Assembly (NCBI GenBank): GCA_030653985.1
Contig: JAURYJ010000001.1
Coordinates: 17,992 to 81,991 of the forward strand
Direction of reading: 5' to 3'
Length of the DNA: 64,000 nucleotides
Origin: Methylobacter sp.
GTDB taxonomy: Bacteria; Pseudomonadota; Gammaproteobacteria; Methylococcales; Methylomonadaceae
The notes under the pieces were generated by a model. It saw only the letters and a program-made list of their open reading frames with translations, was not told the DNA's origin and did not search any database. Made by a program: the position numbers and the translations under genes. Positions 35,694-44,580 of the stretch are shown piece by piece (the stretch's first letter is position 1; every line of letters begins with the position of its first letter).

Positions 35694-36617
35694 TCAGGGT
35701 GATTTTCTGACTGATTTTTGATAGTGAACCGGTACAGCAAATCGATCATGGTTTGAATATGTCAGCGTTTGATTCGGTAGTTTTTTAAAACGTAAAAGTC
35801 GATCTATTCTTTCTTTGATGTCTGGATGCGTTCTGAGGATTGATGGAATCGATGAGCTATGGCCGCGGCCGAATAGTACGTCTAAAATTGAGGTCTCATA
35901 AGTGTCCAATTTATTTAACGCCATGACCAGGCCTTCGGGATCGCCCGTTAATAAAACGGCTTGATGGTCAGCATCAAACTCCCTCATTCGAGATAATGAA
36001 AGTTGCAGAAAACTCATCAAGGTTGGCGCCATAATGAGTGCGCCTAATGCAAACCAGGAAATAGTTACCAACCCTAAAAAATACAACGGTAAGTTTATAA
36101 AAAACAAAAAAAAACCGGTTAAAGATAAGGTGTTGGTGATGCGGTTAATAATGTCGGCATAAGTCATCACGCGTACATCATTGTGCTGAATATGACTGAT
36201 TTCATGTGCCAGTACCGCAATAAGTTCACGTACACTCAGGATATTTAACAGCGCATCGCTCAGACCGATGGCCGAATTTTTTGAGGTGCCTACAGAGAAA
36301 GCGTTCATCAGTTGACTGGGCAAGTAATAAAGCGCGGGTGGCGCGGGTAAGTCAGCGCGGGCGGCCAGTTCCCGTGTTATCTGATAAAGATCGGGGGCAT
36401 TATTTGCCGATAGCAATTTGCCCTCATACATAGAAAAAATCAAAGATGGCGGTATGTTCGGGCTAATAGCCAGTATTAAGACGCCTAAAAACGTCGCCCA
36501 TAAAATGCCTTCAACCCCTGCTAAAATAAAACCGACTAAGGAAAAAATGGCGCCCATGCACAGAAACAGCGCTAGGGTATGCAGGAAGTTTTTTAGCTTG
36601 CGACTGAATACTATCAT
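35694..36617 (-). CDS. HtpX-like membrane zinc metalloprotease (M48)
   Basis: A 307-residue membrane protease. Two N-terminal spans (about 13-60) are followed by the zinc motif HEISH near 139-143 and the third ligand region SRMREFDADHQA near 215. A further hydrophobic pair lies between them (about 165-205). M48 proteases of the HtpX type degrade misfolded membrane proteins. The usual HtpX C-terminus is somewhat shortened. It overlaps the MlaC-like gene by one base. The roughly 230 bases between it and the L,D-transpeptidase contain nothing I recognise. Confidence 0.88.
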   Translation of the reverse strand: MIVFSRKLKNFLHTLALFLCMGAIFSLVGFILAGVEGILWATFLGVLILAISPNIPPSLIFSMYEGKLLSANNAPDLYQITRELAARADLPAPPALYYLPSQLMNAFSVGTSKNSAIGLSDALLNILSVRELIAVLAHEISHIQHNDVRVMTYADIINRITNTLSLTGFFLFFINLPLYFLGLVTISWFALGALIMAPTLMSFLQLSLSRMREFDADHQAVLLTGDPEGLVMALNKLDTYETSILDVLFGRGHSSSIPSILRTHPDIKERIDRLLRFKKLPNQTLTYSNHDRFAVPVHYQKSVRKSP

Positions 36618-37261
36618 TAGGAACTTTTACCGGATAGCGCTTCGGTATTACGTTTCGCCAGATCATCAATGACGATGCTTAACGAGCCTTTTCTTTGAAT
36701 ATCATCGTTAAAGGTTGTGCGGTAATTGGTCACCAGACTGACACCTTCAATCATAATGTCGTAGACTTTCCATTCGCCACTATTCAGTAGCATTCGGTAA
36801 TTGACCTCAACAGCTTGGCGACCGGGTTGCAGAATGTCTGTTCTGACCATGATTCTTGTGGCTGCGTTGGGCACTTGAATGGGTCGAAAACGCATTGACC
36901 AATCGGTATATTCGACAAACGCTCTGGAATAGGTTCTGACTAACAGGGTTTGAAATTCATCTTTAAAGCGTTCCTGTTCCTGGGGTGTTGCTGTTTTCCA
37001 GTGTCTTCCCAGCACTAACTGGGCAACTTGATTGAAAGCGATATGCGGGTCAATAACGCCATTAACGAACCGTACAACTTGGGCAAAATCCCTGGTAAAG
37101 GATTTGTCTTTCATTTTTTGCTGTAATTGTGAGGAAACATTTTGTATGACTTGCTGAGGAGGAAGCAAATCTTCTGCTATTGCTTTAGTAGAAAATAGTA
37201 AACCGAGGAATATGGCAAAAAGTACACCTGTTATTACTTGTCGATCAGTTAGATTTCTCAT
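36617..37261 (-). CDS. MlaC/Ttg2D-like periplasmic phospholipid-binding protein
   Basis: A 214-residue exported protein with a signal peptide (about 1-29, cut after KAIAE). The region FNQVAQLVLGRHWKTATPQEQERF, split, at about 75-98, and YRMLLNSGEWKVYDIMIEGVS, split, near 160, are the MlaC signatures. MlaC shuttles phospholipids between the membranes. The usual mlaFEDB partners are not next to it, so it is an orphan or works with a system elsewhere. It pairs with the HtpX-like gene. Confidence 0.87.
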   Translation of the reverse strand: MRNLTDRQVITGVLFAIFLGLLFSTKAIAEDLLPPQQVIQNVSSQLQQKMKDKSFTRDFAQVVRFVNGVIDPHIAFNQVAQLVLGRHWKTATPQEQERFKDEFQTLLVRTYSRAFVEYTDWSMRFRPIQVPNAATRIMVRTDILQPGRQAVEVNYRMLLNSGEWKVYDIMIEGVSLVTNYRTTFNDDIQRKGSLSIVIDDLAKRNTEALSGKSS

Positions 37262-37546
37262 AATTATCCGGTTACTAACATAGTAAGTATGGCCTTTGAT
37301 TATTTTTTAAAAAGTGTCATCGCATCTTTCAATTCAAGGGTAATGAATGGGGAGCTTTATTTTTTATAAGCAGTTATTCATATCAGTGAACCCCTAATTT
37401 TTGCTATTGAACCATTCTGGACTGCAATTTCAATAGCGTACTATGATGCTTATAATTCAAATGAAACGTCAAGCTGTGTCGATTGCGTATTGACAATACG
37501 CTGCTTACGGAGGTAAACGACCTATAATCGCGAGATACAATGTTAT

Positions 37547-38203
37547 TCACAGAGAGCTCAATACAACAAATACTGCCAGTCCCAGCGAAGCCAGTCCCAA
37601 CCCTGCCATAAGCAGACGCGATCCGTACAGCTTGGTCCATAACAACAGGCCGGTCAGGGAAAGAAACACCAGGCCGCCTGCCAATGTATCTGCCAGCAAT
37701 ACCCAGACGGTACCCATGCCGACACCCATATGCAAGCGGGTGATGAAGGCGAAGACGTTTGCATCCTGACGCTTTATCGAAACATAAGCATTACCTACCC
37801 AGTATTCGGCATTAACAGACTGTTGCGGACTGTGAAAATTTACCCGCCACTGGCTGGGTTGCTGGAGGTTTTGACCTGACCAGATTACGGCTTTTGCCGG
37901 TTCAGTAGAAATTTTACTCGGTTCCCGGTCGATACTTAACTGTGCTTGCAGCCATTTCGCCAAAGCTTTGGCATCCACTGGAAGCGGCTCGGGTAAGGCT
38001 ATCTCGATGTGCGACCGTTCCATTTTTGCCGCAGGAATTTTCATCACCATACGGTGATTGAGCAAAATCCCGCTCACGCCGAACAACAGCCCCAATGCAG
38101 CTCCCCAAAGCCCGACCCAGGCATGGGTACGGCGCAGCCATTTGAGCCATTGAAACCGTTTAGGTTTCCGGTGCAATATGTTCGGGTTTTGTACATCGGT
38201 CAT
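37547..38203 (-). CDS. PepSY-associated inner-membrane protein
   Basis: A 218-residue protein with an N-terminal span (HAWVGLWGAALGLLFGVSG, about 27-45), a periplasmic region (about 50-150) and two C-terminal spans (LADTLAGGLVFLSLTGLLLW and LLMAGLGLASLGLAVFVVL). Such proteins go with siderophore receptors and may reduce or release ferric siderophores. It ends the iron operon, 20 bases after the dioxygenase. The ATG at 38203 is preferred to the longer frame since PepSY proteins start near there. Confidence 0.82.
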   Translation of the reverse strand: MTDVQNPNILHRKPKRFQWLKWLRRTHAWVGLWGAALGLLFGVSGILLNHRMVMKIPAAKMERSHIEIALPEPLPVDAKALAKWLQAQLSIDREPSKISTEPAKAVIWSGQNLQQPSQWRVNFHSPQQSVNAEYWVGNAYVSIKRQDANVFAFITRLHMGVGMGTVWVLLADTLAGGLVFLSLTGLLLWTKLYGSRLLMAGLGLASLGLAVFVVLSSL

Positions 38204-38223
38204 TATGATGATTCCGTTTGCTG

Positions 38224-38895
38224 TTAGATGTCTGCCCACATGCGTAGCAGGTTATGATAAGTGGCGACCAGCGGGACAATCTCGGGGCTTTCCGGGGCGC
38301 GGGCACGCAGGCTTTGAATGCCGGCATCAAGCTGGAATAACAAGCTGCGCTGGGTGACATCGCGAATCATGCTCTGTACCCAAAATACGGCAACATCGCG
38401 GCAGCCTCCGGTGATAGCTTCCACTCGATGCAAGCTGCTTGACGGATAAAGCACCAGATTCCCGGCAGGCAGTTTAATGGCCTGCACACCGTAAGTGTCT
38501 TCGATGATCAATTCCCCGCCTTCATAGTCTTCAGGCTCGGACAAAAACAGCGTTCCCGATACGTCGGTACGAAAGGTTGTCGCGCCGACACGGATAGCAT
38601 TATCGACATGGATGCCGAAATCCATGCCGGCAACATAGCGATTAAACAGCGGTGGGCAGACCACCTTTGGCAACGCGGCGGAAACAAACAGAGGATTGCA
38701 ATGCAACGCATCATGAACGATGCCGGTAAGCGCTTGCGTCTCCGCCGTATTGGCGGCCAGTTGCAGGTTGTTTTTCACCTTCGCGGCCAGCTGGCCTGCG
38801 GTAATCCGGCCATCCACAAATTGCGCTTTGGCGAATAGTTCGCGCGCATTAGTGAGTTCTTCGCCGGTTAAAACATTTTCAATGGCAAGTAGCAT
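38224..38895 (-). CDS. PKHD-type Fe(II)/2-oxoglutarate dioxygenase (PiuC/YbiX-like)
   Basis: A 223-residue cupin-fold hydroxylase. The iron site is HVDNAIR (His and Asp, about 96-102) with the distal His in SSSLHRVEAI (about 158), and the 2-oxoglutarate Arg follows in the GGCRDVAVFW stretch. PiuC proteins are encoded beside catecholate siderophore receptors in many proteobacteria, exactly as here. The natural substrate is not known. Confidence 0.92.
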   Translation of the reverse strand: MLLAIENVLTGEELTNARELFAKAQFVDGRITAGQLAAKVKNNLQLAANTAETQALTGIVHDALHCNPLFVSAALPKVVCPPLFNRYVAGMDFGIHVDNAIRVGATTFRTDVSGTLFLSEPEDYEGGELIIEDTYGVQAIKLPAGNLVLYPSSSLHRVEAITGGCRDVAVFWVQSMIRDVTQRSLLFQLDAGIQSLRARAPESPEIVPLVATYHNLLRMWADI

Positions 38896-38940
38896 GGTTA
38901 GCCTCTATCGGTGATGTGGTTGCGGTCGGGTGCTGAAGAT

Positions 38941-41082
38941 TTAATATTTCAGCCGTAATGTAAGTTGCCCCGAAAGCGGTACTCCCGGCAGGGCCGTGTT
39001 GGTTTGTCCGGACTCATAATAGACCTTGTCCAGCAGGTTGAAGGCATTGGCCTGAATATCGAAGTGTTTATGGTGATAAGCCACGGTCGCATCGAGGCGC
39101 GCATAGCCGGGCAAAGCCACTTCATTGACCGCATCCGTGAAACGCGAACCGGACATGAAGACCCCGCCGCCGACTTCCCATTCCGGGGTGATGTTGTAAC
39201 TGGTCCAGACCACGCCGCTGTTCTCAGGCACATTCACCGAGTTCTTGCCTTCGAGCGATTTGGATAGACCGCTTACCGAGCCTGTTGCGCTGTTATTCGA
39301 TTTAACCACTTCGGCATCGAGATAAGCGTAAGTTGCCGAAAGGCTCCAGTCAGGCAATAGATCTCCAGCTAGACCTAATTCGAAACCGTCGGTGCGCTGT
39401 TCGCCAGCCAGAATATTTCGGGTCGGGTCGGTGGGGTCGGCGGTCCGCGCGTTGGTTTTTTCCAGACGGAACAGCGCACCGGTCGCGCTGAGCCGTCCGT
39501 CGAAAAGATCAATTTTGGCACCGACTTCTAAATTCTGGCTTTGCTCCGGTTTAAGGTTGGCGGTATTGCTGGCCAGGGAAAAAGTTTCAGCCGAAGGATT
39601 GAACGAAGTGCCGTAACTGAAATAGTACGCCTGCCAATCTTTCGGCTGCCAAACCAGTCCGGCACGCGGGTTCCATTGGTGATCGGTGCGCTCGAAATCA
39701 TTGCTGTTAAGAATATTGTCATCTTGTTTCGCCTGAAAGACATCATAACGTCCACCGGCAAGCAGCTTCCACTCGGGCGTAATCTCGAACTGATCGAGCA
39801 CGTAACCGGCGACGGTATTGGTTTTGGTGTTCCTGTCGGTTGCCAGTACGCCGGAAAAATCGTTGGCGCGTCCTAAACCGACGCTTGACGTTCCTATCGG
39901 GTTATAGACCGAAACCCGGCTGACGCCGGTCGAATTTTTGGAGCGGAACGTATAATCTTCCCAACCGACTTCCGCGCCGAAAAGAAAGGTGTTGTTAAAG
40001 CCGAACAGCGGTTTTTTGAAGGTGAAATCGGTCTGGTTGTAATAATTCTGTTGCGGACTTTCGCGCAGTGCCTGGGATCGCGCTATGGTCGCCGCCGCTC
40101 CGGTACCGGAGGGGGCTCCGGAAAATAACAAAGTTCGGTAGGTACGGTCGTAATTGCCGTATCGGGCGGTATTCCGCACTGAAAAACCCGAGTTAAAGCG
40201 GTGATTAAATATCGCGGTCACCACCGAAGTGTCATAGATTTGCAGCAGGTCATCCTTGAAACCGTAGAATTGGTTGACAGGCACATTGGCGGGTTTTCCA
40301 CCGATCATCGGCACGCCATAGTCGAACACGCTGTCTTCTTCCTGATGCATCAGCATCAGGGTCAGGTCGGTATCCTTGGTGAAGTCGACTTTGATCGACG
40401 GCGCTATGCCCCAGCGGTTGGTGTAATTGTAATCGCGGAAAGAATCGGCATCCTGATAGAGGGCGTTGAGTCGCACGGCCACGTTATCGGTCAGTTTGGT
40501 TCCCGCATCCAGCGTGGTGCGCTTGAAATCGTAATTACCGTAAGTAAAATCGGCGTTGGCAAATGACTTTCCCATCACCGGCTTTTTGGCAATCGGATTG
40601 ATGACGCCGCCGGTCGATCCCCGCCCGAACAGTACCGAAGACGCGCCTTTGAGCACTTCGACGCGATCCAGGAAAAAAGTGTCGCGAGAGTATTGGCCGT
40701 TTTCTTTCGCACCGTCGAGATAGGTGTCGGAGTTCGCTGAAAATCCGCGCAAAGTGATCGAGTCGCCGGTACGCCCGCCTTCGCCGGCGGCGATGGTAAG
40801 CCCGCTGACATTCTTAAGCGCATCGCGCAGGTTGAAGGCATTCTGGGATTTGACCAGTTCTTCTTTTACTACGCTGACCGATTGCGGAATGTCGCGGATG
40901 GCTGTTTCAAACTTAAGTCCGGTGCTGGAGGTATCCGCCTTGTAGGCGGGTTCTTTTTCAGCGGCCGCTTTCACCTTAACTTCGGGAAGTACCTGTTTGG
41001 CGATTTCAGCGCCCTCGGTATGCGAGGCGTTCAATAATGCGGCAATAGCCAGCATCAGCGGTCGGTTTTTGTGGTTTTTCAT
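38941..41082 (-). CDS. TonB-dependent siderophore receptor (Fiu-type)
   Basis: A 713-residue outer-membrane receptor with a signal peptide (about 1-24). The plug has IRDIPQSVSVVKEEL, LRDALKNVSGLTIAAGEGG, RVEVLKGASSVLFGRGS and GGVINPIAKKP; the barrel ends LSGQLTLRLKY with an aromatic last residue. This is the catecholate siderophore receptor type. It is followed by piuC and PepSY genes and lies downstream of tonB-exbB-exbD, so uptake machinery and receptor share a locus. Confidence 0.93.
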   Translation of the reverse strand: MKNHKNRPLMLAIAALLNASHTEGAEIAKQVLPEVKVKAAAEKEPAYKADTSSTGLKFETAIRDIPQSVSVVKEELVKSQNAFNLRDALKNVSGLTIAAGEGGRTGDSITLRGFSANSDTYLDGAKENGQYSRDTFFLDRVEVLKGASSVLFGRGSTGGVINPIAKKPVMGKSFANADFTYGNYDFKRTTLDAGTKLTDNVAVRLNALYQDADSFRDYNYTNRWGIAPSIKVDFTKDTDLTLMLMHQEEDSVFDYGVPMIGGKPANVPVNQFYGFKDDLLQIYDTSVVTAIFNHRFNSGFSVRNTARYGNYDRTYRTLLFSGAPSGTGAAATIARSQALRESPQQNYYNQTDFTFKKPLFGFNNTFLFGAEVGWEDYTFRSKNSTGVSRVSVYNPIGTSSVGLGRANDFSGVLATDRNTKTNTVAGYVLDQFEITPEWKLLAGGRYDVFQAKQDDNILNSNDFERTDHQWNPRAGLVWQPKDWQAYYFSYGTSFNPSAETFSLASNTANLKPEQSQNLEVGAKIDLFDGRLSATGALFRLEKTNARTADPTDPTRNILAGEQRTDGFELGLAGDLLPDWSLSATYAYLDAEVVKSNNSATGSVSGLSKSLEGKNSVNVPENSGVVWTSYNITPEWEVGGGVFMSGSRFTDAVNEVALPGYARLDATVAYHHKHFDIQANAFNLLDKVYYESGQTNTALPGVPLSGQLTLRLKY

Positions 41083-41108
41083 AAATAGCCTTACTTGTTA
41101 TGGTTAGC

Positions 41109-41160
41109 TTGTTGTTGGCTGGCTGGTCACACAAAAGGCGATGGCTGGCTGGTTTTTATT
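41109..41160. repeat. Paired TGGCTGGCT motifs upstream of the receptor gene
   Basis: TTGGCTGGCTGG at 41115 and ATGGCTGGCTGG at 41141 are followed by a T-rich stretch. A similar pair lies at 43929-43971 in the same operon. Confidence 0.5.
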
Positions 41161-41214
41161 GGGGGCAAAGATAGCGATGCGCGGCTATTTTGACTTTGTC
41201 CTACGGTTTTCCGG

Positions 41215-41484
41215 TTATCCGTTAAATTCAAAAAGCTGAATAAAATCGTTAAGCTGATGTTGTATTTTTTGCGAATGCCTTGGGTTGTTGATGTGACGCG
41301 TCAGCCATGTTTTTGCATAGGCGGCGTAATTTTCCTGCTTGTTTTGGGCTATATTCAACAGGCTAAGCAAACGATAATACCGGGCAATAAGCAGGGCAAT
41401 ACAAGGATTTTGCAATGTTTGATAGTGCATTTTTAAATCTTCAATAGCCATTAATAAGGTCTCTTGCTGATCTTTTTCAGACAT
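41215..41484 (-). CDS. Small conserved helical protein of the iron locus
   Basis: An 89-residue, soluble, mainly helical protein starting MSEKDQQETLLMAIEDLKMHY (split). It has a single Cys and no clear motif. A good AGGAGAA ribosome site precedes the ATG. I do not recognise the family. Its place between exbD and the siderophore receptor suggests a role in iron uptake or in its regulation. Confidence 0.6.
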   Translation of the reverse strand: MSEKDQQETLLMAIEDLKMHYQTLQNPCIALLIARYYRLLSLLNIAQNKQENYAAYAKTWLTRHINNPRHSQKIQHQLNDFIQLFEFNG

Positions 41485-41501
41485 GATGATTCTCCTGATA
41501 T

Positions 41502-41582
41502 CTATGTGAAGTCACGTATAAACTCAACACAACGGTTAGTTACAGCAGCCATGATGCGGTTAAGTATTTCGTCTTTATTCAT
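41502..41582 (-). CDS. Possible 26-residue micro-protein
   Basis: An ORF of 26 codons starting MNKDEILNRIMAAVTNR, with an AGGAAG ribosome site six bases before the ATG. It fills the gap between exbD and the 89-residue protein and ends 18 bases before the latter. The evidence is only frame, start site and position. Confidence 0.35.
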   Translation of the reverse strand: MNKDEILNRIMAAVTNRCVEFIRDFT

Positions 41583-41611
41583 GGCAGCTTCCTGAATTGA
41601 AGTGAATGACA

Positions 41612-42040
41612 TTATTCCTGTTGTTTGCGCTCAGTCACAAAGCCGAGTTTTTCAATGCCCGCGGTTTGTGCGGCAGACATCACGGCGGCTAGTTGCTGAT
41701 AATTGGTGTTCTTGTCTGCGCGTAAATACAATTCGGGTTGAGGTTTTTTTTGTGCGGCTGTCGCCAGTCGCGAGGCAAGTTCCTCCTCTTTAAATGGCGT
41801 ATCGTTCCAAAACAGTTTGCCTTCGCCATTTATCGACAGGGTGATGGTGTCAGGTTTTTCCGGGCTGGACTCGCTTCCGGCCTGGGGTAAGTCTATTTTG
41901 ATCGCATGGGTGAGCAGCGGCGCAGTCATGATAAAAATGACCAGCAATACCAACATGACGTCGACCATCGGCGTGGTGTTGATTTCCGCCATCGGCTGGG
42001 TATGGTGATTGTCGCCGCCGAAGCCGCCTGAACTCATCAT
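41612..42040 (-). CDS. exbD: ExbD biopolymer transport protein
   Basis: A 142-residue inner-membrane protein. INTTPMVDVMLVLLVIFIMTAP (split, about 20-41) is the single span with the essential Asp in the MVDVM segment. The periplasmic part (about 60-140) contains LYLRADKNTNY. ExbD works with ExbB to power TonB with the proton motive force. It overlaps exbB by four bases. Confidence 0.95.
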   Translation of the reverse strand: MMSSGGFGGDNHHTQPMAEINTTPMVDVMLVLLVIFIMTAPLLTHAIKIDLPQAGSESSPEKPDTITLSINGEGKLFWNDTPFKEEELASRLATAAQKKPQPELYLRADKNTNYQQLAAVMSAAQTAGIEKLGFVTERKQQE

Positions 42041-42813
42041 GATAAATCCGCCGCCGTCATGGTAGCTGCCAACGGTACGCCGGTGGTCAGGTAGGTATGC
42101 AAATCATGGGCGAAAGTTTCCATCTCGCCCATTAACAGGCGGTTACCCCGCACCAGGGCGTTATAAGCCAGCACCGCCGGGATGGCGACGGCCAGACCGA
42201 ATGCGGTCATGATCAGCGCCTCGCCGACCGGGCCTGCGACTTTGTCTACGGTAGCCTGGCCGCCGACGGCGATACTGCCGAGGGCATGATAAATTCCCCA
42301 GACGGTACCGAACAGGCCAATAAACGGGGCGATACTGCCTACCGACGCCAATAAGGTGAGACCTGTTTCCAGCTGCATGGCTTCTTGGCTGATAACGCGA
42401 CGTAGTGCTTGGGCAATAAATTCATCGTGCCGCGAGTGCTCCTGCAACGCGGTACTTCCATCATCCTTGGCGGCCGCATTTAAACGCTTTGCCAAGAGTT
42501 GAGCGGTGTAACGCTTATGATGCTCGGCAGCATTAATGCCTTGTGCGGCAAGACGCGCAAACGGATTTTCTGCTTTGTTCAAATCCTCGTCCATGACGGT
42601 CGCCATTGATGATGGGCTTGCCGACGAGGCTTGCCAAAAGCGCGTTAAAAAAACCCTGTTGCTGCTTTTTAAGCACCGTCCCTGTATGGCTTTTGTGACC
42701 ATTAACGTCCAGCTTCCGATGGACATGGACAGCAGTATCGCCGCTACGGCGATAGATACCGCTCCGCCTTGGCTGATGAATTTCAGGTTGTCTAAGAGAT
42801 ATTCCGCTTGCAT
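42037..42813 (-). CDS. exbB: ExbB/TolQ-type proton channel protein
   Basis: A 258-residue MotA/TolQ/ExbB family protein. The first span is at about 15-37; LLASVGSIAPFIGLFGTVWGI (split, about 153-173) and EALIMTAFGLAVAIPAVLAYN (about 198-218) are the family signatures around the second and third spans. The cytoplasmic loop between the first and second spans is enlarged. It is followed by exbD with an ATGA overlap. Confidence 0.94.
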   Translation of the reverse strand: MQAEYLLDNLKFISQGGAVSIAVAAILLSMSIGSWTLMVTKAIQGRCLKSSNRVFLTRFWQASSASPSSMATVMDEDLNKAENPFARLAAQGINAAEHHKRYTAQLLAKRLNAAAKDDGSTALQEHSRHDEFIAQALRRVISQEAMQLETGLTLLASVGSIAPFIGLFGTVWGIYHALGSIAVGGQATVDKVAGPVGEALIMTAFGLAVAIPAVLAYNALVRGNRLLMGEMETFAHDLHTYLTTGVPLAATMTAADLS

Positions 42814-42820
42814 GATGATT

Positions 42821-43516
42821 TTATCCTTCTTCTATTGAAAATCTGACGGGTACAACGACCGATGCGCTGACCGGTTGTTCGCCGCGTTTGGCCGGAACGA
42901 ATTGCCATTTCTTGACCGCTTCCAGCGCCGCCTGATCAAGGCGGCTTGAACCGCTGCCGGTTTGCAGCTCTACGGAACCGGCGGTACCGTCTTCCGTCAC
43001 TTGTACGCGTAGCAACACTAGGCCTTGTTCGCCCAGTCGCCGAGAGACTGCGGGGTAATGCGGTGCCGGGTTATTTAAATAGGCAGCGTTAAAGCTGGGT
43101 GACTGGTATGTTTGCGCGTCTGCCGCCGCTTTGTTTGTTCTCTGGGCAGGCTTGTTGTTTGTTGACCGAGTCTCCGGTTCGGCACTAGCTGAGCTTGTCG
43201 CGGCTTCAGGGGGCGTTGTTTGTGCGGTGGGCGGCACGACCGGCATCCTGGTTTTTGTTATGCGCGGCACAACCGGCTTGCTGATCGGTTTTTTGACCGA
43301 TCTCTTGACCGGCTTTTGCATTTTTTCTATCGGCGTTACCGGTGCCATCGGCTGTTGCGGCGCAGCTTGCGGCGTTCTCAATAGGCTTACCATGATTGGT
43401 TCAGGGATAGTCTCGACAGATAAACACTGCGATTGTGGGCGCAACGCAGAAAATACCGTCAGATGCGCGCACAGCACCAGACTCAGAGTAACCCATGCTC
43501 TGGCATTGATACGCAT
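42821..43516 (-). CDS. tonB: TonB energy transducer
   Basis: A 231-residue protein with an N-terminal anchor (WVTLSLVLCAHLTVFSAL, about 8-25), a long Pro/Lys/Thr-rich spacer (about 45-130) and the C-terminal TonB domain with HYPAVSRRLGEQGLVLLRVQV (split) and AALEAVKKWQFVPAKRG. It carries energy to outer-membrane receptors. The ATG at 43516 gives the normal N-terminal anchor; the frame is open further upstream. It leads the tonB-exbB-exbD set. Confidence 0.93.
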   Translation of the reverse strand: MRINARAWVTLSLVLCAHLTVFSALRPQSQCLSVETIPEPIMVSLLRTPQAAPQQPMAPVTPIEKMQKPVKRSVKKPISKPVVPRITKTRMPVVPPTAQTTPPEAATSSASAEPETRSTNNKPAQRTNKAAADAQTYQSPSFNAAYLNNPAPHYPAVSRRLGEQGLVLLRVQVTEDGTAGSVELQTGSGSSRLDQAALEAVKKWQFVPAKRGEQPVSASVVVPVRFSIEEG

Positions 43517-43601
43517 AACTCTACCGTGACCGATATTCCCCAAAGTATACGTTGGACGGCTTTCCAGAAAATAGCAGTTGGCTACTACCGGGAAGCAAAT
43601 T

Positions 43602-43847
43602 TTAGTGAACACGGCCGGGCCTAATTTGCGGAGCATCGCCATTTGCCGGTGACGCATTTTGCATCCGGGCAAGCTGCACTTTGGCGCGATTTAACACCGA
43701 GCTAAGTAGGTGCAGCGATGCATAATCAGTGCGTATCGTTGATGCGCCAAAATTGATCTCTAGGGTCCCGCAACCGGGGCAAAAGACCACGCGACAATCG
43801 CCGTTACCGGAAAGACACACTTTCTTGTGAGGTTTGTTTGAATTCAT
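43602..43847 (-). CDS. Small cysteine-containing protein of the iron locus
   Basis: An 81-residue protein starting MNSNKPHKKVCLSG. It has Cys at about 11, 17 and a CPGC pair at about 22-25, followed by TLEINFGASTIRTDYASLHLL. It might bind a metal or a redox cofactor. It lies between hemP and tonB and is probably cotranscribed under the same Fur box. I do not recognise a named family. Confidence 0.6.
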   Translation of the reverse strand: MNSNKPHKKVCLSGNGDCRVVFCPGCGTLEINFGASTIRTDYASLHLLSSVLNRAKVQLARMQNASPANGDAPQIRPGRVH

Positions 43848-43925
43848 TGCGATCACCCTCCAACTGTTAGATAGCTGTAATATGCAGCGTTTAGACGGCA
43901 CTGGCTGCGGGCAGCGCGCGTCGTT

Positions 43926-43976
43926 GACATTGGCTGGCTACCAACACCTGAGGGTGTTGAATGGCTGGCTACTTTT
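43926..43976. repeat. Paired TGGCTGGCTA motifs between hemP and the CxxC protein
   Basis: TGGCTGGCTA occurs at 43931 and again at 43962, with a CACCCTCAGGTG-type hairpin between the two on the minus strand and a T-run after the second. It matches the layout at 41109-41160. Confidence 0.5.
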
Positions 43977-43977
43977 T

Positions 43978-44163
43978 TTATTTGGTCAGGATTAATTTGC
44001 CCTGACGCGTCACACGCAATCGGTATTCTTCGCCGGCATGTTCGATGACAATCTCACGCGCCGTACCAAATAGCGTTACGCTGTGTAAACGCGGTGCTTT
44101 GCCTTGCTTTGCAGGAAGCGCCAAGTTCAGAGGTTCGAGAGTGCCGGTAGATTGTTTGTTCAT
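43978..44163 (-). CDS. hemP: Hemin uptake protein HemP/HmuP
   Basis: A 61-residue protein with the HemP core: RLHSVTLFGTAREIVIEHAGEEYRLRVTRQGKLILTK, split over residues about 25-61, in which the S-x3-L-F and YRLR-TRQGKLILTK blocks are typical. HemP-like proteins are involved in iron or heme receptor expression. It is the first gene of the iron operon and starts three bases after a strong Fur box. Confidence 0.9.
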   Translation of the reverse strand: MNKQSTGTLEPLNLALPAKQGKAPRLHSVTLFGTAREIVIEHAGEEYRLRVTRQGKLILTK

Positions 44164-44165
44164 GA

Positions 44166-44194
44166 TTACAAATGATAATGATTATCATTTGTAA
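44166..44194 (-). promoter_or_regulatory. Fur box upstream of hemP
   Basis: A 29-bp palindrome, perfect apart from its central base, built on GATAATGATTATC. It matches the Fur consensus and lies directly before hemP, so iron should repress the operon. Confidence 0.92.
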
Positions 44195-44580
44195 AGTCAA
44201 CGCTTGTTGTTTTTGCTGACAACTCAAAATGTCTGCGCACAATCCACAACGAATTGTGTCTGCTCAATTCGGCCATTGATGTCGCTACGATGTAGCGTTT
44301 ATTGACGTTATTCGGTTTTCATTTCTTAAGCAGCTAGGCGGATAACGACTACGGCAAGCGCGTTGCCGATCGGAGCGACATTCATTTTGAGGGTGTAAAA
44401 CAGAGGGTCGAAAGCTATAAGAATAGGATAGGGCGGCGTTGCGCCCTTGATGCTAAGGGCAGTAATGCATTTATCGGATAATTTCTAAAGACGAATTCAA
44501 GCAAACAATGGGGAAGCACAGGCGATAGTTATTGCCCCGTCTGGCCAGATGTTTTTAGCCGAGATCAGATTGCGATGATT
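44195..44580. other. 386-bp gap between hemP and the efflux channel gene
   Basis: No convincing ORF. It should hold the hemP promoter near the Fur box. A small GGGCGGCGTTGCGCCC hairpin lies near 44433. No clear terminator for the efflux operon is seen. Confidence 0.5.
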
